Source of the DNA: Bacillus marinisedimentorum | GTDB taxonomy: Bacteria > Bacillota > Bacilli > Bacillales > Bacillaceae_O | Length of the DNA stretch: 64,000 nt | Direction of reading: 5' to 3' | Assembly (NCBI RefSeq): GCF_001644195.2 | Contig: NZ_LWBL02000026.1 | Span: forward strand, 117,539-181,538 | Shown here: positions 7,350-16,079 of the stretch, piece after piece | How the letters are laid out: every line of letters starts with the position of its first letter | Position numbering within the stretch: position 1 is the first letter of the stretch | Notes under the pieces: model-generated | Database searches by the model: none | What the model was told of the DNA's origin: nothing | The model's input: the letters and a program-made list of their open reading frames with translations, nothing else | Made by a program: the position numbers and the translations under genes

Positions 7350-8258
7350 ATGGGTGAAACTGTTTCCTGCAAGACTTCCATTTTTGCTTTCAGTAAAGAT
7401 CATGAACCTGTCCGCCGGGTAAAGAGTGGAGAGTCGGTTACGATTGAAACATACGATTGTTTTGAAAATCAGATCACCAGCGAGAAAACAACGATGACTT
7501 CCATCGATTGGAACCGGGTGAATCCGGCAACTGGCCCGATTTATGTAGAAGGTGCGGAACCGGGAGATATTTTAAGGGTTAAGATTGATGAACTGAAAAT
7601 CGGGGACCGCGGTGTCATGGCGACAGGCAAGGGACTTGGCGTCATGGGCCACCGCCTGGAGGAAGAGTTTGATGTGAAAATTGTGCCTGTCAAAGATAAT
7701 AAGGCAATCTTTGATAAAAAAATGGAAATCCCGCTCAATCCGATGATCGGTGTAATGGGGGTGGCTCCGCAAGGGGAACCGGTTTCCTGCGGCACTCCCG
7801 GCGCTCATGGCGGCAACATGGATACGAAGCTTGTGACAGAAGGAGCCGTCCTCTATTTCCCAGTTTTCGCAGAAGGGGCGTTATTTGCCACCGGTGATTT
7901 CCATGCTGCGATGGGAGACGGTGAAGTGTGTGTATCAGGGATTGAGGTGCCGGGCGAAGTTACGGTTACACTTGATGTCATAAAGGGGCACAAACTAGAA
8001 TTCCCGCTTCTCGAAAATGATGAAGGCTTTGCGATGCTGGTCTCGGCCGAAACACTCGATGAAGCAGTCAAAAAGTCGGTTGAAGATATGATTGATCTGC
8101 TGCTTCCGTATACGGGCCTCACGTTATCTCATATGACCATGCTTATGAGCGCTGTCGGCCAGACGCAGATCAGCCAGGTCGTCGATCCCCTTGTCACTGC
8201 GAGATTCTTTGTTCCCCGATCCGTTTTTGAAGCTTATGGAATTACATTATTTGAATAA
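7350..8258 (+). CDS. Acetamidase/formamidase family protein
   Basis: The family hydrolyses short-chain amides (formamide, acetamide) to ammonia and the acid in the cytoplasm. The 302-residue product fits the FmdA_AmdA fold: DWNRVNPATGPIYVEGAEPGD near residues 50-70, GVMGVAPQGEPVSCGTPGAHGGNMDTK near 137-163 with its metal-binding His and Asp region, and GDFHAAMGDGEVCVSGIEV near 184-202. The ribosome binding site AAGGAGG is well placed before the ATG. It is monocistronic with its own terminator. Many members of this family are of unproved substrate, so the name is a family assignment. Confidence 0.88.
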   Translation: MGETVSCKTSIFAFSKDHEPVRRVKSGESVTIETYDCFENQITSEKTTMTSIDWNRVNPATGPIYVEGAEPGDILRVKIDELKIGDRGVMATGKGLGVMGHRLEEEFDVKIVPVKDNKAIFDKKMEIPLNPMIGVMGVAPQGEPVSCGTPGAHGGNMDTKLVTEGAVLYFPVFAEGALFATGDFHAAMGDGEVCVSGIEVPGEVTVTLDVIKGHKLEFPLLENDEGFAMLVSAETLDEAVKKSVEDMIDLLLPYTGLTLSHMTMLMSAVGQTQISQVVDPLVTARFFVPRSVFEAYGITLFE

Positions 8259-8262
8259 GGCG

Positions 8263-8294
8263 AAAAGGGGATCTCCATTGTGAGATCCCCTTTT
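8263..8294 (+). terminator. Amidase terminator
   Basis: AAAAGGGGATCTC and GAGATCCCCTTTT form a long stem around CATTGT, immediately after the amidase stop codon. Confidence 0.85.
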
Positions 8295-8301
8295 GTTTAT
8301 A

Positions 8302-8366
8302 GATTGCCTGGCAATTGCCAGGCACCCCCATGAACCGACAAAACCCGACAAGTGACAGGCACCACC
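8302..8366. repeat. Family A short palindrome joined to a family B half-element
   Basis: The exact 20-mer TGCCTGGCAATTGCCAGGCA at 8305-8324 is followed by CCGACAAAACCCGACAAGTG and ACAGGCACCA, the right arm of family B. It lies between the convergent amidase and antiporter genes. Confidence 0.8.
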
Positions 8367-8372
8367 CGAATA

Positions 8373-10220
8373 TTACAAATCGCTCGACTCCATGCTCTGG
8401 AGTTTCTTTTCTTTTTGTTTCTTTCCGTTTGTTGTTGGCGGAGCAAGGCTAATGATGGTGTCGCCGGGTTCTCCTTTCAGTTCGATTTCTGTCTCATCGG
8501 TGAAGAACTGCAGGACTCCGGAAGCTTTGACGATGACCATCAGAATGGTGTTTTCACTGCGCTCTTTCAGGTACTGCCCGTAAGTGTACTCTTCCGAAAG
8601 GGTTGTTTTCCGGAAACCAAAGCCCTGTGAAATTTTTGTATATAAGTCTTCAAGCGGCGGGCCGCCGTTGAACAGCACTCTGCCGCCGATGGTATTCCGC
8701 TTATTTTCGATGTCCTCACCTTCGCTGTTCTTAAGCCTCACTTGATAAAGGTTGCTGCGTCCAAGCGTAGGGACATACGTTGTGCAAACGAGTGTGTTAT
8801 AGGCATCGTGTTCTGTTGCTGCAATCAGATATTCATGCTGGCTCATATCAAGCCGGTATTCAATTTGTTCTGAGAGAACGTCGCCGTGATAATAGGGGAC
8901 ATCCCGGTTTCTTGCACTATACAGCCTGCGCCAGGAAGAATCGACAACCATTACAGGAATCTTAAGATCCTTCAGGGTCGCAGCAAGTTCGGTTGTAAAC
9001 CGGTTGCCGCCGACAATCATCACACCCGGCTGCCCCGCGCCTGCCAGACCCAGCTTCCGGCCGAGCCAGCCGAGGGAAATTCCATGAACACTGACGGTTG
9101 TAAACACCAGCGCGAATGTTAAGGAGTTAAGCATCGTTGCGTCTTCAAACCCTGAATCAAGCAAAATACTGGAAAAATAACCGGATACCGTCAGGGCCAC
9201 AATCCCCCTCGGCGCAATCCAGCCGACCAGCGTTTTCTCCTGCCAGCTCAAACCGCTTTTTATAGTGGCCAGAAAAATGGAAAGCGGTCTGACAAGAAAA
9301 AGCATAAGCAGGACGAAAATGACGATGTTCCAGTTGAATATATCAAGCAAGGTATCTGTTGTTAATGAAGCAGTCAGCATAATGAAAATAGCCGATGTCA
9401 GCAAAATGGAGAGATTTTCCTTGAAATGCCGCATTTCAGCGATCGACGATAATCTCATATTGGCAAGTGTCATCCCCATAGCAGTAACGGCCAGCAATCC
9501 AGTCTCATGGGCAATTTCATCCGCAATGATAAAGCAGGCGAGAACGAGGATGAACACGACCGGAGACTTCAAATACTCAGGAACGAGCCCTTTTGTAAAC
9601 GAAGTGCCGACCGCCTTGCCGATTCCCCAGCCAAAAAATATCGCAAAAATCGAGGCGGCCAGAAAGTAAATGAGTTCTCCTCCCGGGGAAGAAATGAATT
9701 TGATTATCTCAAAAGCAAAGACAGCAAGAAGTGCCCCGATGGGATCGACTATGATGCCTTCCCATTTCAATATTTTTGCAGGGCGCGCTTCCAGGCTGGC
9801 CTGTCTCAATAGCGGCAATATTACGGTCGGACCTGTGACAATGAACAGCCCGCCAATAACGAACGCCACGGCCCATGATAAGCCCGCAATGTAGTGGGCT
9901 GTGAGAGAGCCGAGCAGCCAGGCCAGCGCCGCACCAATCGTGACGATTCGCAGCACTGGTTTTCCCAGTCCTCGGACTTCACGGAAATCCAAATTCAAGC
10001 TGCCTTCAAAAAGAATAATGGCAACAGCGAGAGAAATCGTCGGTTCATATAGTTTTCCAAAAGCGACTTCAGGATCGATTAGTCCGGTAAACGGCCCTGC
10101 AAGCAGACCGACAACCGACATAAGGACAATGGCAGGGAACCTGAATCGCCAGGCGGCCCATTGTGAGGCGACGCCGAGCACACCTATGATCATCAATACG
10201 ACTAAAAATGAATCCATCAT
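8373..10220 (-). CDS. Monovalent cation:proton antiporter with TrkA-type regulatory domain
   Basis: The protein should exchange Na+ or K+ for H+ across the membrane. I start it at the ATG at 10220, which has GGGGAT 8 bases upstream; the open frame extends 47 codons further but without a ribosome binding site. The resulting 615-residue protein has about 12 membrane helices in residues 1-390 (Na_H_Exchanger, including GPTVILPLLRQ and the helix with GIIVDPIGALLAVF), then a TrkA-N/Rossmann segment (PGVMIVGGNRFTTELAATL, near 395-500) and a C-terminal TrkA-C-like domain. The nucleotide-binding domain suggests gating by NAD(H), ATP or a cyclic dinucleotide, which cannot be decided here. Confidence 0.9.
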   Translation of the reverse strand: MMDSFLVVLMIIGVLGVASQWAAWRFRFPAIVLMSVVGLLAGPFTGLIDPEVAFGKLYEPTISLAVAIILFEGSLNLDFREVRGLGKPVLRIVTIGAALAWLLGSLTAHYIAGLSWAVAFVIGGLFIVTGPTVILPLLRQASLEARPAKILKWEGIIVDPIGALLAVFAFEIIKFISSPGGELIYFLAASIFAIFFGWGIGKAVGTSFTKGLVPEYLKSPVVFILVLACFIIADEIAHETGLLAVTAMGMTLANMRLSSIAEMRHFKENLSILLTSAIFIMLTASLTTDTLLDIFNWNIVIFVLLMLFLVRPLSIFLATIKSGLSWQEKTLVGWIAPRGIVALTVSGYFSSILLDSGFEDATMLNSLTFALVFTTVSVHGISLGWLGRKLGLAGAGQPGVMIVGGNRFTTELAATLKDLKIPVMVVDSSWRRLYSARNRDVPYYHGDVLSEQIEYRLDMSQHEYLIAATEHDAYNTLVCTTYVPTLGRSNLYQVRLKNSEGEDIENKRNTIGGRVLFNGGPPLEDLYTKISQGFGFRKTTLSEEYTYGQYLKERSENTILMVIVKASGVLQFFTDETEIELKGEPGDTIISLAPPTTNGKKQKEKKLQSMESSDL

Positions 10221-10501
10221 AACTACTATCCCCTTCATGATTCGCACGTTAGTGACTGATAAAATCCGGTATTGCGAATTAGTGCTATGTAAAACGTTAT
10301 TTGTCATGCCAGATAAGTACTGATAAATTATACTTTGCAGTGAAAAACAAATTTGATGCACCAGGTTTCTTCATACTGTTTCTGATGTATTCCCCAATTT
10401 CTGCGGGGTCAATCCTTTTCCAGTATCAGTTAAAATGTGTTTGGATATAAAAGGCTATGCTATAATAATTTCATAAATCAGGAAGAAGCGGGGGGAACCT
10501 C

Positions 10502-11491
10502 ATGATCACCATCAAGGAAATCGCAAAGCTTGCCAATGTATCTCGCACAACGGTCTCAAGAGCGCTGAATAATTCCGGATACGTAAGTGAGGATGCGAGA
10601 AAACGCATCGAAAAAGTGATAGAAGAAACCGGATATGTGCCAAGTGAACATGCGAAATCGCTTCGTACGAAAAAGACAAAAGTAATTGGCGTGATTTTGC
10701 CGAAAATCAGCACAGAAACAGCCAGCCGGGTTGTAAATGGCATTGATGAGGAATTGGCCGGGGCTGGCTATCAAATTTTGCTTGCCAACACCAACCTCGA
10801 TCGTTCAAAGGAAATCGAGTATTTGAAACTTTTAAAAAGCAGGCAGGTCGACGGCATTATTTTGCTCGCAACAAATGTAAGCGATACGGTTACAGCAGCC
10901 ATCCATGATCTTGATTTGCCGTTTGTCGCAATCGGACAGGATATCCCGGAAGCCTCAAGTGTCCTCTATGATGATTACCATGCTGCCAGGGACATAACCA
11001 GGCTGTTTATCGAAAAAGGACACGAAAAAATAGCGTTTATCGGTGTAGATGAATCCGACCGGGCAGTAGGCTATTTGCGCAAAAAAGCATTTCTCGACAC
11101 GCTTGATGCAAACGGAATAACGGTCAGGGAATCCTGGGTCAAAAATGGACGCTTCACAATCGAATCAGGCTATGATGCCATGAAAGCGATTATCGAAACA
11201 AATGAAGAAAAACCGACCGCTGTTTTTGCCGTTACCGACCGGCTGGCAGTTGGGGCAATGGAGTATTTGAAAAAAAACGGCTATCACGTACCGAACGATG
11301 TGGCAATCGCAGGAATCGGCGCATCAGAACTTTCAAAGTATGTAACGCCTTCTTTGACCACTGTTGCTTATCAAAACGAAGAAGCAGGGCGTACCGCTGG
11401 GCGCTTGATGTTGAAAAAAGTGTTAAACAGCGAAAATTCTGCAGAGAAAGTGGTTCTTTCTTATAGACTAATCAAACAAGATAGTTTATGA
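10502..11491 (+). CDS. LacI-family repressor, likely for the adjacent sugar PTS
   Basis: The N-terminal helix-turn-helix and hinge are typical (ITIKEIAKLANVSRTTVSRALN, residues 2-23, shown here as family hallmark), followed by a periplasmic-binding-protein-like sensor domain with GVDESDRAVGY and FAVTDRLAVGAMEYLK. Length, 329 residues, is standard. A possible promoter with TATAAT at 10461-10466 and a GGGGGG-type ribosome binding site precede it. Three TGGAATCGATTCA-type palindromes lie between this gene and the EIIBC gene, so it probably represses the EIIBC operon and is released by the phosphorylated or free sugar. It resembles sucrose-operon regulators, but sugar specificity is inferred. Confidence 0.9.
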   Translation: MITIKEIAKLANVSRTTVSRALNNSGYVSEDARKRIEKVIEETGYVPSEHAKSLRTKKTKVIGVILPKISTETASRVVNGIDEELAGAGYQILLANTNLDRSKEIEYLKLLKSRQVDGIILLATNVSDTVTAAIHDLDLPFVAIGQDIPEASSVLYDDYHAARDITRLFIEKGHEKIAFIGVDESDRAVGYLRKKAFLDTLDANGITVRESWVKNGRFTIESGYDAMKAIIETNEEKPTAVFAVTDRLAVGAMEYLKKNGYHVPNDVAIAGIGASELSKYVTPSLTTVAYQNEEAGRTAGRLMLKKVLNSENSAEKVVLSYRLIKQDSL

Positions 11492-11498
11492 TGAAGAT

Positions 11499-11570
11499 GT
11501 AACCGATTCCATAGTATTTATGTATGCTGTGGAATCGATTACATTACTTTTTTATGTGGAATCGATTCAC
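11499..11570 (+). promoter_or_regulatory. LacI-type operators; first two also form a terminator-like hairpin
   Basis: Three copies of the AATCGATT-centred palindrome are visible: TGTAACCGATTCCA at 11499-11512, TGGAATCGATTACA at 11530-11543 and GTGGAATCGATTCAC at 11556-11570. The first two are inverted to each other with one mismatch in 14 and are followed by ACTTTTTT, so in RNA they form a hairpin that could terminate the regulator transcript. The third is the best palindrome and sits closest to the EIIBC start. Confidence 0.75.
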
Positions 11571-11651
11571 CATTTTTGGGTCATTTTCAATGAATAGGGA
11601 ATAATAACCCTTGTATGTATTTCTTTTAATAAATAGGGAGGAGTGGACAAG

Positions 11652-13046
11652 TTGGATAATCGTCAAATTGCACAAGGCATCATCGATGCAGTCGGCGGCC
11701 AGGACAATATCATGTCAGCTGCCCACTGCGCTACCCGTCTGCGCATTATGGTCAAAGACAAAGAAAAGATTGATACGGACAGTGTTGAAAAGCTTGATAA
11801 AGTCAAAGGCGCTTTTTATAATTCCGGACAGTTTCAGGTTATCCTCGGAACAGGAACAGTAAACCGCATTTATGAGGAAGTCGTGAATCTCGGTGTGTCG
11901 GGGTCCACCAAGTCAGAGCAAAAAGAGGAAGTGAAGAAGCAAGGGAACTGGTTCCAGCGCGCCATCCGCACGTTCGGTGACGTGTTTGTGCCGATTATCC
12001 CGGCCCTCGTCGCAACCGGCTTATTCATGGGTCTGCGCGGACTTGTCATGCAGGAACAGATTCTGGCACTATTCGGCTTGACGCCAGATACAGTATCGGA
12101 AAACTTTATTCTGTTCACTCAGGTTTTGACAGACACAGCCTTTATCTTCCTGCCTGCACTTGTTGCATGGTCCACGTTCCGGGTATTCGGAGGAAGCCCG
12201 ATTATCGGTATTGTCCTCGGTCTCATGCTTGTCAGCCCGGCGCTGCCGAATGCATGGGGTGTAGCAGGCGGTGACGTGGAACCGATCATGTTCATGGGCT
12301 TCATTCCGGTAGTCGGATATCAAGGATCCGTCTTGCCGGCGTTCATCACTGGTATTATCGGGGCCAAACTGGAAAAGTGGATCCGCAACCGCGTTCCGGA
12401 AGCACTTGATCTCATTTTAACGCCATTTTTAACATTCCTGATCATGATTACGCTGGCACTATTCCTGATCGGCCCGGTTTTTCACACGCTTGAGCAGATT
12501 ATCATGGAAGGAACAACTGCTGTTCTTGGCTGGCCGCTTGGCTTGAGCGGACTCTTGATCGGCGCCCTTCATCAGGTAATCGTCGTGACAGGCGTCCATC
12601 ACATTTTCAACCTGCTGGAAATCCAATTGCTGAATCAGTTTGGGGAAAATCCGTTTAATGCAATTATCACAGCAGCCATTGCAGCCCAGGGCGGCGCGGC
12701 GCTGGCAGTTGGTGTTAAGTCGAAAGCGAAGCGGATGAAGGCACTTGCACTTCCTTCTGCACTATCGGCATTCCTCGGTATCACCGAACCGGCAATTTTC
12801 GGTGTCAATCTCCGTTACATCAGACCGTTTGTGATGGGTCTTATCGGAGGTGCAGCCGGTGGATTCCTTGCCTCCATTCTCGGCCTTGCCGGTACGGGAA
12901 TGGCAATTACGGTCATACCGGGTACACTGCTGTATCTGAACGGCCAACTGTCAAGCTACTTTCTGGTGAACCTTGTTTCCATCGGAACTGCATTTGTCCT
13001 GACATGGCTGTTCGGCTGGAATGACAAAATGCTTGAAAATAAGTAA
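11652..13046 (+). CDS. PTS system EIIBC component (sucrose/trehalose/beta-glucoside type)
   Basis: The protein imports and phosphorylates a disaccharide. The start is TTG at 11652: TAGGGAGG lies about 10 bases upstream, whereas the GTG at 11643 touches the ribosome binding site. The 464-residue product has an EIIB domain with the phospho-cysteine in AAHCATRLRIM (about residue 27), then an EIIC domain with about ten helices and the motif GITEPAIFGVNLRYIRPF. There is no EIIA domain, so phosphate must come from another EIIA such as the glucose type. It follows a LacI-type repressor with operators between. No phospho-disaccharide hydrolase (ScrB, TreC) follows, which leaves the sugar uncertain. 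Confidence 0.9.
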   Translation: MDNRQIAQGIIDAVGGQDNIMSAAHCATRLRIMVKDKEKIDTDSVEKLDKVKGAFYNSGQFQVILGTGTVNRIYEEVVNLGVSGSTKSEQKEEVKKQGNWFQRAIRTFGDVFVPIIPALVATGLFMGLRGLVMQEQILALFGLTPDTVSENFILFTQVLTDTAFIFLPALVAWSTFRVFGGSPIIGIVLGLMLVSPALPNAWGVAGGDVEPIMFMGFIPVVGYQGSVLPAFITGIIGAKLEKWIRNRVPEALDLILTPFLTFLIMITLALFLIGPVFHTLEQIIMEGTTAVLGWPLGLSGLLIGALHQVIVVTGVHHIFNLLEIQLLNQFGENPFNAIITAAIAAQGGAALAVGVKSKAKRMKALALPSALSAFLGITEPAIFGVNLRYIRPFVMGLIGGAAGGFLASILGLAGTGMAITVIPGTLLYLNGQLSSYFLVNLVSIGTAFVLTWLFGWNDKMLENK

Positions 13047-13052
13047 GCTATA

Positions 13053-13090
13053 GAGGAGCCTGGAGGGACTTATCCCCTTTGGCTCCTCTT
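13053..13090 (+). terminator. EIIBC terminator
   Basis: GAGGAGCC and GGCTCCTC pair around an inner AGGG/CCCC arm, followed by TTATTC. It begins six bases after the EIIBC stop codon and ends the operon, which confirms that no hydrolase gene is co-transcribed. Confidence 0.75.
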
Positions 13091-13144
13091 ATTCGTTTGT
13101 AAAGGCAGGAAATAGGAAATGGTTAAATAGAAGGGATGTTAAGC

Positions 13145-13531
13145 ATGAGAATAGGAAAGATTCATCATGTAGCGGTCATTTGCACAGATTATAAAAAGTC
13201 AAAAGCATTTTATACCGAGATACTCGGGCTAAAACCGGTGAATGAAGTATACCGGGAAGAGCGTAACTCGCATAAACTTGATCTTCAGGTTGGAAATCAT
13301 GCGATGATTGAGTTGTTTTCATTTCCAAATCCGCCTGCACGGCCAAGTTACCCCGAAGCGGCAGGGCTCAGGCATCTCGCTTTTGAAACGGCCGATCTTG
13401 ATAAAATGATAGAGTATTTGGCAGAAAACGGCGTCGAATGTGAACCAATCCGCATTGATAATGTGACGAATAAGCGGTTCACTTTTTTCAAAGATCCCGA
13501 TGAATTGCCAATCGAACTGTATGAGAACTAA
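13145..13531 (+). CDS. VOC/glyoxalase-fold metalloprotein (GloA2-like)
   Basis: The 128-residue single-domain product has two beta-alpha-beta-beta-beta units: IHHVAVICTDYKKSKAFYTE at the N-terminus with the first metal His, and LRHLAFETADLDKMIEYL in the middle with a second His; Glu in MIELFSF and in LPIELYEN can supply the others. The start is the ATG at 13145 because GAAGGGATG, which contains the upstream in-frame ATG at 13136, is the ribosome binding site. It resembles the glyoxalase I-related GloA2 group, but methylglyoxal activity is not shown by sequence alone. It is 36 bases upstream of the LCP gene. Confidence 0.85.
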   Translation: MRIGKIHHVAVICTDYKKSKAFYTEILGLKPVNEVYREERNSHKLDLQVGNHAMIELFSFPNPPARPSYPEAAGLRHLAFETADLDKMIEYLAENGVECEPIRIDNVTNKRFTFFKDPDELPIELYEN

Positions 13532-13567
13532 CGGAGCACATTAATCTATTTGCAGAGGAAGAATAAT

Positions 13568-14527
13568 ATGGCGAAAACACGCAGTGAACGCGGCAGAAAC
13601 AAGAAAAAGAGGTGGCTCTACTGGATTGGGGGGATGCTGCTCATTTTTATTCTGGCAGCAGGCGGATATGCATACTATTTGTATGATAAAGTAGCGGATA
13701 CAGCCGGAGATATGCATGAACCATTGAAAAAGGAGAAATCCGATAAACGAGCGGAAGACGTGGTTGTTGAACAAAAGGATCCTATATCGGTTCTGCTCCT
13801 TGGCGTAGATGAACGTGCCGGTGACAGGGGCCGATCGGATACGATGATCGTATTGACTGTCAATCCGCAGAAAAACTCGATGATGATGTTTAACATCCCG
13901 CGTGATACAAGGACGAAAATTGTCGGTAAAAACAGCCAGGACAAAATAAACCATGCCTATGCTTTCGGCGGTGTGGATATGTCAGTTGATACAGTCGAGA
14001 ATTTTCTCGATATCCCCATTGATTATTATGTAAAGGTTAATATGGAAGGTTTCCATGATATTGTGGAAGCCGTTGACGGTGTGACGGTTGATAACAAAAT
14101 CAAGTGGACCGATACGGGTTATTATAAAAAAGGCCATACGTATGAAAAAGGTGAAATCACCCTCGAAACAGGCGATGAAGCACTGGGATATGTAAGGATG
14201 AGAAAACAGGATCCGCGCGGCGACATGGGCCGGAACGAGCGCCAGCGCCAAGTGATCCAGGGTATCATAAAAAAAGGTGCCAGCCTGTCGGGTGTGATGA
14301 ACTTTGGTGAAATCATGGAAGTGCTTGGCGGCAATGTGAAAACGAATTTAACATTCGACGAAATGAAAGATCTTCAAAAGCATTATGCAGAGTCACGCAA
14401 AAATATGAAGTCATTTGAAATCGACGGCCACGGTGAGACAATTGATGGGATCTGGTACTATATCGTTCCTGACGAGGAGCGGGAGTCTGTTTCAGAGAAG
14501 GTGAAAGAGCATCTAAGGCAGGAGTGA
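13568..14527 (+). CDS. LytR-CpsA-Psr family cell-wall polymer ligase
   Basis: LCP enzymes transfer lipid-linked wall teichoic acid or other anionic polymers onto peptidoglycan outside the membrane. The start is the ATG at 13568 with AGAGGAAG upstream, giving 319 residues. A basic N-terminus (residues 1-15) is followed by one membrane helix (WLYWIGGMLLIFILAAGGYAY). The LCP domain begins at ISVLLLGVDERAGDRGRSDT near residue 73, with the conserved Arg/Asp phosphate-binding residues in GDRGRSDTMIV, IPRDTR, and YVRMRKQDPRGDMGRNERQR. It could act on polymers made by the surface locus at 52-64 kb (inference). Confidence 0.92.
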   Translation: MAKTRSERGRNKKKRWLYWIGGMLLIFILAAGGYAYYLYDKVADTAGDMHEPLKKEKSDKRAEDVVVEQKDPISVLLLGVDERAGDRGRSDTMIVLTVNPQKNSMMMFNIPRDTRTKIVGKNSQDKINHAYAFGGVDMSVDTVENFLDIPIDYYVKVNMEGFHDIVEAVDGVTVDNKIKWTDTGYYKKGHTYEKGEITLETGDEALGYVRMRKQDPRGDMGRNERQRQVIQGIIKKGASLSGVMNFGEIMEVLGGNVKTNLTFDEMKDLQKHYAESRKNMKSFEIDGHGETIDGIWYYIVPDEERESVSEKVKEHLRQE

Positions 14528-14540
14528 AAAGTGACGACAG

Positions 14541-14589
14541 AAATCCGCCGCGCAGGCTGGCAGCATCAGCCGGAAACAGGCGGATTTTT
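14541..14589 (+). terminator. LCP gene terminator
   Basis: AAATCCGCC and GGCGGATTT enclose an inner GGCTG/CAGCC hairpin and are followed by TT. The hairpin begins 14 bases after the LCP stop codon. Confidence 0.75.
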
Positions 14590-14679
14590 ATATTACATTT
14601 GGTTTAAAACCAAAGACATAGCCGGTGAAAGTTGGTAAAATCACATCTAAGCATAACAAACAGAAGTGGGATGATTGAA

Positions 14680-15336
14680 ATGGGCAATACAAAAGTGGTC
14701 CGGTTTTCGTTTTACGGAATCGGACTTTTAATCCTTACACTCGGTATCGCATCAACCATTGTGGCAGGAGTAGGCACGTCTCCTTTTGACGCATTGCTTG
14801 TCGGCATGTCACAAATGGTGGGACTGACTCCAGGGAGCTGGGAGTTCCTTGTCGGTCTCGGATTAATTGGTATAAATGCAATCGTCATGAAGAAAAGGTT
14901 GAACCTGCTTGCCTTGATGACGGCTTTTCTGACAGGGGCGGGCATTGACTTTTGGCTTCTCGTCTACGGGCATACATGGCAGCCTGAAGAAATGATGGGA
15001 CAGTGGTTCGTTTTTCTGGCTGGTGTCGTCATCGTCGGCTTTGGCATCTCCACGTATTTACAATCGCGATTTGCGCCGATGCCCCTCGACGAATCGATGC
15101 TGATGCTGAGGGAAATGTTTAACATGAAGATGTGGATGGCGAAAATGGTGTTATCGCTCATGTTCTTAATCCTGGCATGGCTTGTCGACGGACCGATCTG
15201 GCTCGGGACCATCGTCGTTGTATTCCTGAGCGGCCCGGTGATTGGTTTTTTCTATCCTATCATGGAAAAATTCTCTGGTAAATTTGAAACGGGGATAGAG
15301 CCTAAGCCGGATTTAAAGCAGAGGGAGTCCGTTTAG
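14680..15336 (+). CDS. YczE/YitT-like integral membrane protein
   Basis: The 218-residue product has five to six membrane helices and the N-terminal motif IASTIVAGVGTSPFDALLVGMSQ near residues 20-42 that is typical of the YczE group. The start is the ATG at 14680; three upstream in-frame ATGs lack a ribosome binding site, while AAGTGGG lies about 10 bases before this one. Function is unknown in general; the B. subtilis relative is linked to lipopeptide production, which need not apply here. The VanZ-like gene follows about 100 bases downstream, across a family A repeat. Confidence 0.75.
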   Translation: MGNTKVVRFSFYGIGLLILTLGIASTIVAGVGTSPFDALLVGMSQMVGLTPGSWEFLVGLGLIGINAIVMKKRLNLLALMTAFLTGAGIDFWLLVYGHTWQPEEMMGQWFVFLAGVVIVGFGISTYLQSRFAPMPLDESMLMLREMFNMKMWMAKMVLSLMFLILAWLVDGPIWLGTIVVVFLSGPVIGFFYPIMEKFSGKFETGIEPKPDLKQRESV

Positions 15337-15383
15337 GCGATTGGACAAAATTTTTTGGGGTGAGGGTTTAGGTTTGGTGAAGG

Positions 15384-15416
15384 TTGCCTGGCAATTGCGA
15401 GGCAATTGCCAGGCAA
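15384..15416. repeat. Family A palindrome (long form)
   Basis: The arm TTGCCTGGCAATTGC, the loop GAG and its reverse complement form a 15-bp hairpin. It lies in the leader of the VanZ-like gene, 23 bases before that start codon. Confidence 0.9.
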
Positions 15417-15439
15417 TATTAAGAAAAGGGACGATTCAA

Positions 15440-15937
15440 ATGACAAAGTGGTTTATTCGGCTGCTCCCTATCCTTTACATGGGAATGATTTGGCGGATGT
15501 CCGCCAAATTTAATCCTGGAGACACGGCGGGCATTAATTTAGCAGAAATATTTAAGTATGTATCCATTCCAGTATTCGGCCAGGAGGGCGATGGAACGCC
15601 TGTTTTGGAACTGGGAATTATTTATGAAGCTGCTCACTTGATTGAGTTCGGTATCCTATACGTTCTATTGGCACTGGCCTATCTGACTTTTAATAAGCTT
15701 ACGTTTAAAGCCGAAATTGTCCTGGCTTTTATCGCCATGAGTTACGGTTTAATTGACGAAATCCATCAGGCCTTCGTCCCTTACCGATCGGCCACAATCA
15801 ATGATTTTGTAAAAGATACAATCGGCGTGATCGCTGCCTCTCTCCTGGTGCACACTCTTTATTTCAAGAAAAAGCGAAGCGGATTTGCAAGCTTTCTGCC
15901 TTCCCTTCATCCTTCTGGGAAGGAAAGGGAAGTGTGA
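15440..15937 (+). CDS. VanZ-like family membrane protein
   Basis: The 165-residue product has about four membrane helices and the VanZ signature LIDEIHQAFVPYRSATINDF near residues 103-122, with acidic residues in the membrane. VanZ confers low-level teicoplanin resistance in enterococci, but most chromosomal members have no proven role. The start is the ATG at 15440 with AAAAGGGA upstream; an open frame from 15341 would translate through the repeat and is not credible. Confidence 0.85.
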   Translation: MTKWFIRLLPILYMGMIWRMSAKFNPGDTAGINLAEIFKYVSIPVFGQEGDGTPVLELGIIYEAAHLIEFGILYVLLALAYLTFNKLTFKAEIVLAFIAMSYGLIDEIHQAFVPYRSATINDFVKDTIGVIAASLLVHTLYFKKKRSGFASFLPSLHPSGKEREV

Positions 15938-15960
15938 GACTGTATGCAGTGTCCTCTTGA

Positions 15961-15986
15961 TTGCCTGGCAATTGCCAGGCATTTTT
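15961..15986 (+). repeat. Family A short palindrome acting as terminator
   Basis: The 20-mer TGCCTGGCAATTGCCAGGCA at 15962-15981 is followed by TTTTTTG. It lies 25 bases after the VanZ-like stop codon and has the form of a complete intrinsic terminator. Confidence 0.85.
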
Positions 15987-16079
15987 TGTGCCGCAGAATT
16001 TGAAATTTTGGCAGGTTGCACAATATTTAACTCGAAGTTATCAGGGAAGATAACTTGGGAGAGGGGCGGTAATTAATTC

